DNA of 64,000 bases from Planotetraspora silvatica (lineage in GTDB: Bacteria; Actinomycetota; Actinomycetes; Streptosporangiales; Streptosporangiaceae), in the NCBI RefSeq assembly GCF_016863315.1, contig NZ_BOOQ01000041.1, positions 86,564-150,563 of the forward strand, read 5' to 3'. How positions within the stretch are numbered: position 1 is the stretch's first letter; every line of letters starts with the position of its first letter. Shown here piece after piece: positions 59,647 to 64,000 of this stretch. The position numbers and the translations under genes are program-made. Below the pieces are notes generated by a model. It ran no database searches. It had not been told where the DNA came from and saw nothing but the letters and a program-made list of their open reading frames with translations.

Positions 59647-60930
59647 GTGGCACGCATCGGCGACGGGGGAGACCTGCTGAAGTGCTCGTTCTGTGGCAAG
59701 AGCCAGAAGCAGGTCAAGAAGCTCATCGCCGGACCAGGCGTCTATATCTGCGATGAGTGCATCGATCTCTGCAACGAGATCATCGAGGAGGAGCTCTCCG
59801 AGTCCTCCGAGCTCAAGTGGGACAACCTTCCCAAGCCCCGTGAGATCTACGAGTTCCTCGACGCCTACGTCATCGGTCAGGACCAGGCGAAGAAGGCGCT
59901 CTCGGTGGCGGTGTACAACCACTACAAGCGCGTGCAGTCCGGTGAGCGCGGCCGCGACGACGGTCTGGAGTTGGCGAAGTCCAACATCCTCCTCCTCGGC
60001 CCCACCGGCTCCGGCAAGACCCTCCTGGCGCAGACCTTGGCGAAGATGCTGAACGTGCCGTTCGCCATCGCCGACGCCACGGCTCTCACCGAGGCGGGAT
60101 ACGTCGGCGAGGACGTCGAGAACATCCTGCTCAAGCTGATCCAGGCCGCCGACTACGACGTCAAGAAGGCCGAGACCGGGATCATCTACATCGACGAGGT
60201 CGACAAGATCGCTCGCAAGAGCGAGAACCCGTCGATCACCCGGGACGTCTCCGGTGAGGGTGTCCAGCAGGCCCTGCTGAAGATCCTCGAGGGGACGACG
60301 GCGAGTGTGCCCCCGCAGGGCGGCCGCAAGCACCCGCACCAGGAGTTCATCCAGATCGACACCACCAACGTGCTGTTCATCTGCGGTGGTGCGTTCGCGG
60401 GCCTCGAGAAGATCATCGAGTCGCGGATCGGCAAGAAGGGGATCGGCTTCAACGCCATCATCCACTCCAAGGAAGAGGCCGACACCTCGGACATCTTCTC
60501 GGACGTCATGCCCGAGGACCTGCTGAAGTTCGGCATGATCCCGGAGTTCGTCGGCCGGCTTCCCGTGATCACGTCGGTGCACAACCTCGACAGGGAAGCG
60601 CTGATCCAGATCCTGACCGAGCCGCGCAACGCGCTCGTGAAGCAGTACCGGCGGCTGTTCGAGCTGGACAACGTCGAGCTGGAGTTCACCGACGACGCGC
60701 TGGAGGCGATCGCCGACCAGGCCATCCTCCGCGGCACCGGTGCGCGCGGCCTTCGCGCCATCCTGGAGGAGGTCCTCCTCTCGGTGATGTACGAGGTACC
60801 TTCGCGGCAAGACGTGGCCCGAGTCGTGATCACCCGGGAGGCCGTGCTCGAGCACGTCAACCCGACTCTGGTACCGCGAGACCAACTCCAGGTCAAGCAG
60901 CAGCGCACACCGCGCGAGAAGTCGGCCTGA
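59647..60930 (+). CDS. clpX: ATP-dependent Clp protease ATP-binding subunit ClpX
   Basis: A 427-aa AAA+ unfoldase. The zinc-binding domain has C13, C16, C35 and C38. Walker A is [15 protein letters not shown], Walker B is [33 protein letters not shown], and the pore loop [11 protein letters not shown] and sensor 2 region [14 protein letters not shown] are intact. It feeds substrates to ClpP1P2. GTG 59647 has AAGGAG 8 nt upstream. Normal length. Confidence 0.96.
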   Translation: MARIGDGGDLLKCSFCGKSQKQVKKLIAGPGVYICDECIDLCNEIIEEELSESSELKWDNLPKPREIYEFLDAYVIGQDQAKKALSVAVYNHYKRVQSGERGRDDGLELAKSNILLLGPTGSGKTLLAQTLAKMLNVPFAIADATALTEAGYVGEDVENILLKLIQAADYDVKKAETGIIYIDEVDKIARKSENPSITRDVSGEGVQQALLKILEGTTASVPPQGGRKHPHQEFIQIDTTNVLFICGGAFAGLEKIIESRIGKKGIGFNAIIHSKEEADTSDIFSDVMPEDLLKFGMIPEFVGRLPVITSVHNLDREALIQILTEPRNALVKQYRRLFELDNVELEFTDDALEAIADQAILRGTGARGLRAILEEVLLSVMYEVPSRQDVARVVITREAVLEHVNPTLVPRDQLQVKQQRTPREKSA

Positions 60931-60962
60931 CACCAGGCGGCCTCTGGCGCTTCACCCGATCG

Positions 60963-60985
60963 GTCGGCACATGAGGCGTGCCGAC
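60963..60985. terminator. Hairpin between clpX and valS
   Basis: An 8-bp perfect stem (arm GTCGGCAC) with a 7-nt loop, directly before the valS -10 box. It may end clpX transcription or act as an operator. Confidence 0.5.
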
Positions 60986-60990
60986 GTCCC

Positions 60991-60996
60991 TAGAAT
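60991..60996 (+). promoter_or_regulatory. -10 box of valS
   Basis: TAGAAT, 8 nt before ATG 61005, giving a leaderless or near-leaderless message. This leaves no room for a T-box leader. Confidence 0.5.
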
Positions 60997-61004
60997 TGGC
61001 CATC

Positions 61005-63584
61005 ATGACGACGCCTGAGCTGCCTACCCAGTACGCGCCCGCCGATGTCGAGACCCGCAATTACGAGCGCTGGGTATCGGAGGGCTACTTCACCCCTGAC
61101 CCGGGCAGCGGGCGTGAGCCGTACAGCATCGTGCTGCCTCCGCCGAACGTGACGGGGTCCTTGCACGTCGGGCACGCACTCGACCACTCCATCCAGGACG
61201 CGCTGACCCGCAGGGCCCGCATGCGGGGCCTGGAGACGTTGTGGCTCCCCGGCATGGACCACGCCGGCATCGCGACGCAGAACGTCGTGGAGCGGGAGAT
61301 CGCCAAGGAAGGCCTGTCCCGCCACGACTTCGGGCGAGAGGCGTTCGTCGAGCGCGTCTGGCAGTGGAAGGAAGAGTCGGGCGGGCGGATCCTCGGCCAG
61401 ATGACGAAGCTCGGCGACGGTGTGGACTGGTCGCGTGAGCGGTTCACGATGGACGAGGGGCTCTCCCGGGCCGTTCAAACGATCTTCAAGCGCCTCTTCG
61501 ACGACGGCTTGATCTATCGTGCCGAGCGGATCATCAACTGGTGCCCGCGATGCCTGACCGCGCTGTCCGACATCGAGGTGGAGCACAGCGAGGACGACGG
61601 CGAGCTCGTCTCGATCCGGTACGGCGAGGGCGACGTGGAGATCGTCGTGGCCACCACCCGGGCGGAGACCATGCTCGGCGACACGGCCGTGGCGGTCCAC
61701 CCCGCCGACGAGCGGTACGCCCACCTGGTCGGCCAGTTCGTGGAGGTCCCGCTCACCGGGCGGCGGATCCCGATCGTGGCCGACGAGCACGTCGACCCGT
61801 CCTTCGGCACCGGCGCGGTGAAGGTGACGCCCGCTCACGACCCGAACGACTTCGAGATCGGGCGCCGGCATTCGCTGCAGTCCCTCGCGGTCATGGACGA
61901 GCGTGGCGTGATCACGGCGCACGGCCCGTTCCTGGGCCTCGACCGGTTCGAGGCGCGGCCCGCCGTCGTGGCGGCGCTGCGGCAGCAGGGCCGGATCGTC
62001 GCCGAGAAGCGGCCCTACACGCACTCCGTCGGCCACTGCTCCCGGTGCAAGACCGTGGTGGAGCCGAGGCTGTCGCTGCAGTGGTTCGTCAACGTCTCAC
62101 CGCTCGCCAAGGCGGCCGGCGACGCCGTCCGTGACGGACGTACCCGCATCCACCCGCCGGAGCTGGCCAAGCGCTACTTCGACTGGGTCGACGACATGCA
62201 CGACTGGTGCATCTCGCGGCAGCTGTGGTGGGGCCACCGGATCCCGGTCTGGTACGGCCCGGACGGCGAGATCGTGTGCGTCGGCCCCGACGAGGAGCCA
62301 CCCGTGGGCTGGGAGCAGGACCCGGATGTCCTGGACACCTGGTTCTCCTCCGGCCTGTGGCCCTTCTCGACGCTCGGCTGGCCGGAGGCGACTCCGGAAC
62401 TGGCGCGCTTCTACCCGACGAGCGTCCTGGTCACGGGGTACGACATCCTCTTCTTCTGGGTCGCCCGGATGATGATGTTCGGTCTGTACGCGATGGACGG
62501 GGAACCGCCGTTCCGTACGGTGGCGCTGCACGGCATGGTCCGCGACCAGTTCGGCAAGAAGATGTCCAAGTCGTTCGGCAACGTCGTCGACCCGCTGGAC
62601 TGGATCGCCCGGTACGGCGCCGACGCGACACGGTTCACGCTGCTCCGCGGCGCCAACCCCGGTTCCGACGTGGCGATCAGCGAGGACTGGGCGGGCGGCT
62701 CGCGCAACTTCTGCAACAAGATCTGGAACGCCACGCGCTTCGCGCTCATGAACGGCGCAGTCTCCGAGGGGCTGCCCTCAGAGCTGACGGCCGCCGACCG
62801 GTGGATCCTGTCCCGGCTGCAGTCGGTCGTCATGTCCGTGGACGCCGCTTACGAGGACTTCGAGTTCGCGAAGATCTCCGACTCGCTCTACCACTTCGCG
62901 TGGGACGAGGTCTGCGACTGGTACGTCGAGCTCGCCAAGGTTCAGATCGCCCAGGGCGGTGAGGTCGCCGAGAACACCAAACGGGTTCTCGGGCACGTCT
63001 TCGATTCCGTGCTGCGCCTGTTGCATCCGCTCGTGCCATTCGTGACCGAGGAGCTGTGGCGTGCTCTCACGGGGGGAGAGTCTCTCGCGGTGGCCCCATG
63101 GCCGGTCGTGTCGCCGGACCTGATCGACCCGGGTGCCGAGCGGGAGCTGGCCTCCCTGCAGGACTTGGTGACAGAGGTCCGCCGGTTCCGGTCCGATCAG
63201 GGCCTCAAGCCGGGCCAGCGGGTCGCCGCACGATTGTCCCTCGCGGGTACGGCTCTCGCCGGGCACGAAGGGGCGATCAGGACGCTGCTGAAGCTCGATG
63301 CCGCCTCGGAGACCTTCGCCCCGACGGCTCGCCTCACGGTGGGCGCCGTGGCCGTGGAGATCGACACGGCGGGAGCCATCGACGTCGCGGCCGAGCGGAA
63401 GAGGCTGGAGAAGGACCTGGCCGCGGCTCGCAAGGAGCATGCGCAGGTCACCGGGAAACTGGGCAACGAGCAGTTCATGGCGAAGGCGCCCGACGACGTC
63501 GTCGCCAAGGTCCGAGGCCGTGCCGCGCAGGCGGAAGAGGACATCGCGCGTCTTGAGGCCCACCTGGCTGCGTTGCCGGCCTAG
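61005..63584 (+). CDS. valS: Valyl-tRNA synthetase
   Basis: An 859-aa class I synthetase charging tRNA-Val. HIGH-like motif HVGHA is in [14 protein letters not shown], and KMSKS is in [18 protein letters not shown]. The editing domain lies between them ([22 protein letters not shown]). The C-terminal arm ([35 protein letters not shown]) is the usual coiled coil. I start at ATG 61005 ([20 protein letters not shown]). folC often follows valS in actinobacteria; here no gene follows in the remaining 416 nt. Confidence 0.97.
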   Translation: MTTPELPTQYAPADVETRNYERWVSEGYFTPDPGSGREPYSIVLPPPNVTGSLHVGHALDHSIQDALTRRARMRGLETLWLPGMDHAGIATQNVVEREIAKEGLSRHDFGREAFVERVWQWKEESGGRILGQMTKLGDGVDWSRERFTMDEGLSRAVQTIFKRLFDDGLIYRAERIINWCPRCLTALSDIEVEHSEDDGELVSIRYGEGDVEIVVATTRAETMLGDTAVAVHPADERYAHLVGQFVEVPLTGRRIPIVADEHVDPSFGTGAVKVTPAHDPNDFEIGRRHSLQSLAVMDERGVITAHGPFLGLDRFEARPAVVAALRQQGRIVAEKRPYTHSVGHCSRCKTVVEPRLSLQWFVNVSPLAKAAGDAVRDGRTRIHPPELAKRYFDWVDDMHDWCISRQLWWGHRIPVWYGPDGEIVCVGPDEEPPVGWEQDPDVLDTWFSSGLWPFSTLGWPEATPELARFYPTSVLVTGYDILFFWVARMMMFGLYAMDGEPPFRTVALHGMVRDQFGKKMSKSFGNVVDPLDWIARYGADATRFTLLRGANPGSDVAISEDWAGGSRNFCNKIWNATRFALMNGAVSEGLPSELTAADRWILSRLQSVVMSVDAAYEDFEFAKISDSLYHFAWDEVCDWYVELAKVQIAQGGEVAENTKRVLGHVFDSVLRLLHPLVPFVTEELWRALTGGESLAVAPWPVVSPDLIDPGAERELASLQDLVTEVRRFRSDQGLKPGQRVAARLSLAGTALAGHEGAIRTLLKLDAASETFAPTARLTVGAVAVEIDTAGAIDVAAERKRLEKDLAAARKEHAQVTGKLGNEQFMAKAPDDVVAKVRGRAAQAEEDIARLEAHLAALPA

Positions 63585-63589
63585 GCGAT

Positions 63590-63630
63590 CCCCGCCCGAA
63601 CGCCTGAGGTTTGGGCGACACAGGGCGGGG
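63590..63630 (+). terminator. Possible terminator after valS
   Basis: CCCCGCCC (63590-63597) and GGGCGGGG (63623-63630) form an 8-bp stem with a 25-nt loop, starting 5 nt past the valS stop. Confidence 0.45.
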
Positions 63631-63660
63631 AAGGTTCCGTAAGTTGCGGAAGTTGTCATC

Positions 63661-63680
63661 AGCACCCCTGCGGGGGTGCT
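63661..63680 (+). terminator. Terminator-like hairpin downstream of valS
   Basis: An 8-bp perfect stem (arm AGCACCCC) with a TGCG tetraloop, followed by a weak AATCTT tail. Confidence 0.6.
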
Positions 63681-63738
63681 AATCTTCATGTACGCGGAAA
63701 ACACGGCGCGCCTCACCTCTTCTCAGAGAATCGCACGC

Positions 63739-63934
63739 TAGGCTTCCCGCTAACTCCTCTCATTCAACCCGGTTTCGGGATGTCGTCGAGCGTTCGATGG
63801 CAATTCGGATATCGGGTAGGCTGGAGGGGTTGCCCCGGAGACGGGGTGGTCGGAATTCCTGTTGGATTACGGGGTTCGGGTCAAGTGGTTCCGAAAGGGA
63901 CAATTTGACACGGATTAAGTAGTCCGGGAGAATT
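63739..63934 (+). promoter_or_regulatory. Tandem promoters at the window end, possibly of an rRNA operon
   Basis: The last 300 nt hold no gene but several promoter-like elements on the plus strand: TAGGCT at 63739-63744; TTCGAT, 18 bp, TAGGCT (63793-63822); and TTGACA (63905-63910), 18 bp, AGAATT (63929-63934). Stacked housekeeping promoters of this kind usually precede rRNA operons in actinomycetes. The expected 16S gene would lie beyond 64000, so this is inference. Confidence 0.4.
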
Positions 63935-64000
63935 ACTGACATAACGGAGCCGCGAATAACGGCGCCGGACACAAAAAGCAAGCGGCGGGTCGTTGGATTC

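Noticed and set aside
60931..61004. T-box leader for valS
   Set aside because: The gap is 74 nt, has no specifier loop or T-box sequence, and the -10 sits 8 nt before the start.
63760..63981. 73-codon minus-strand frame at the window end
   Set aside because: No SD, mixed composition, and it lies across the promoter-like elements.

Overview
The window is one 64 kb stretch of a high-GC actinomycete chromosome. Gene content suggests a filamentous actinomycete, most likely of the Streptosporangiales (Nonomuraea/Streptosporangium-like; this placement is inference). Supporting signs are a mycothiol-type DsbA-fold nitroreductase relative, a small bL37-like ribosomal protein, paired clpP1/clpP2, XRE-DUF5753 and SpoIIE/HATPase signalling proteins, frequent GTG/TTG starts, and many genes that seem to start leaderless directly behind a TANNNT -10 box. 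Nearly all genes are chromosomal housekeeping, regulatory or conserved hypothetical genes. One small mobile-element remnant is clear.

Layout. 1-5.7 kb: end of a GGDEF gene, ettA, and a reverse-strand run mscS-family / truncated haemoglobin / GH13 glucosidase. 5.4-10.3 kb: an accessory-looking regulatory locus with a small hypothetical gene facing an HTH-TPR regulator, a GNAT gene, a 24-residue peptide gene and a translationally coupled 668-aa TPR protein with a degenerate STAND-like N-terminus. 10.4-20.1 kb: purU, prolyl oligopeptidase, HNH nuclease, GNAT, FmdB zinc ribbon, WYL protein, ilvD, NERD protein, amidase. 20.1-31.1 kb: hypothetical/DUF2207/LemA operon, pepN, DsbA-like protein, aldehyde dehydrogenase, def, rpiB, Eis-type acetyltransferase. 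31.2-35.6 kb: membrane PP2C phosphatase, a class III lanthipeptide synthetase-like protein whose kinase domain has lost metal-binding residues and has no visible precursor peptide, and a convergent NarL-type regulator. 35.8-45.7 kb: Rip1-type site-2 protease, DinB protein, rhomboid protease, a secreted coiled-coil protein behind a c-di-AMP (ydaO-type) riboswitch and apparently started at CTG, deoR-galT, bL37, a TIGR03086 protein, a GAF-SpoIIE-HATPase phosphatase, DUF2087 and VOC proteins. 45.9-50.3 kb: self-regulated XRE, FAD monooxygenase/TetR pair, VOC protein, and a MarR-GNAT fusion with a perfect palindromic operator over its start. 50.4-53.1 kb: tRNA-Pro and tRNA-Gly, with an integrated-element remnant bounded by a 43-bp duplication of the tRNA-Gly 3' end, then small hypotheticals. 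53.2-64 kb: threonine-synthase-like enzyme, HATPase/XRE-DUF5753 divergon, then the protein-quality block tig-clpP1-clpP2-clpX-valS. The window ends in a gene-free, promoter-rich stretch that resembles the upstream region of an rRNA operon.

The strongest candidates for something undescribed are (i) the peptide gene/TPR pair at 8226-10303 with the upstream HTH-TPR regulator, and (ii) the LanKC-like protein with a predicted dead kinase at 32502-35000 beside a PP2C phosphatase. Also worth checking are the CTG start behind the riboswitch, the MarR-GNAT operator, and the tRNA-Gly att remnant.
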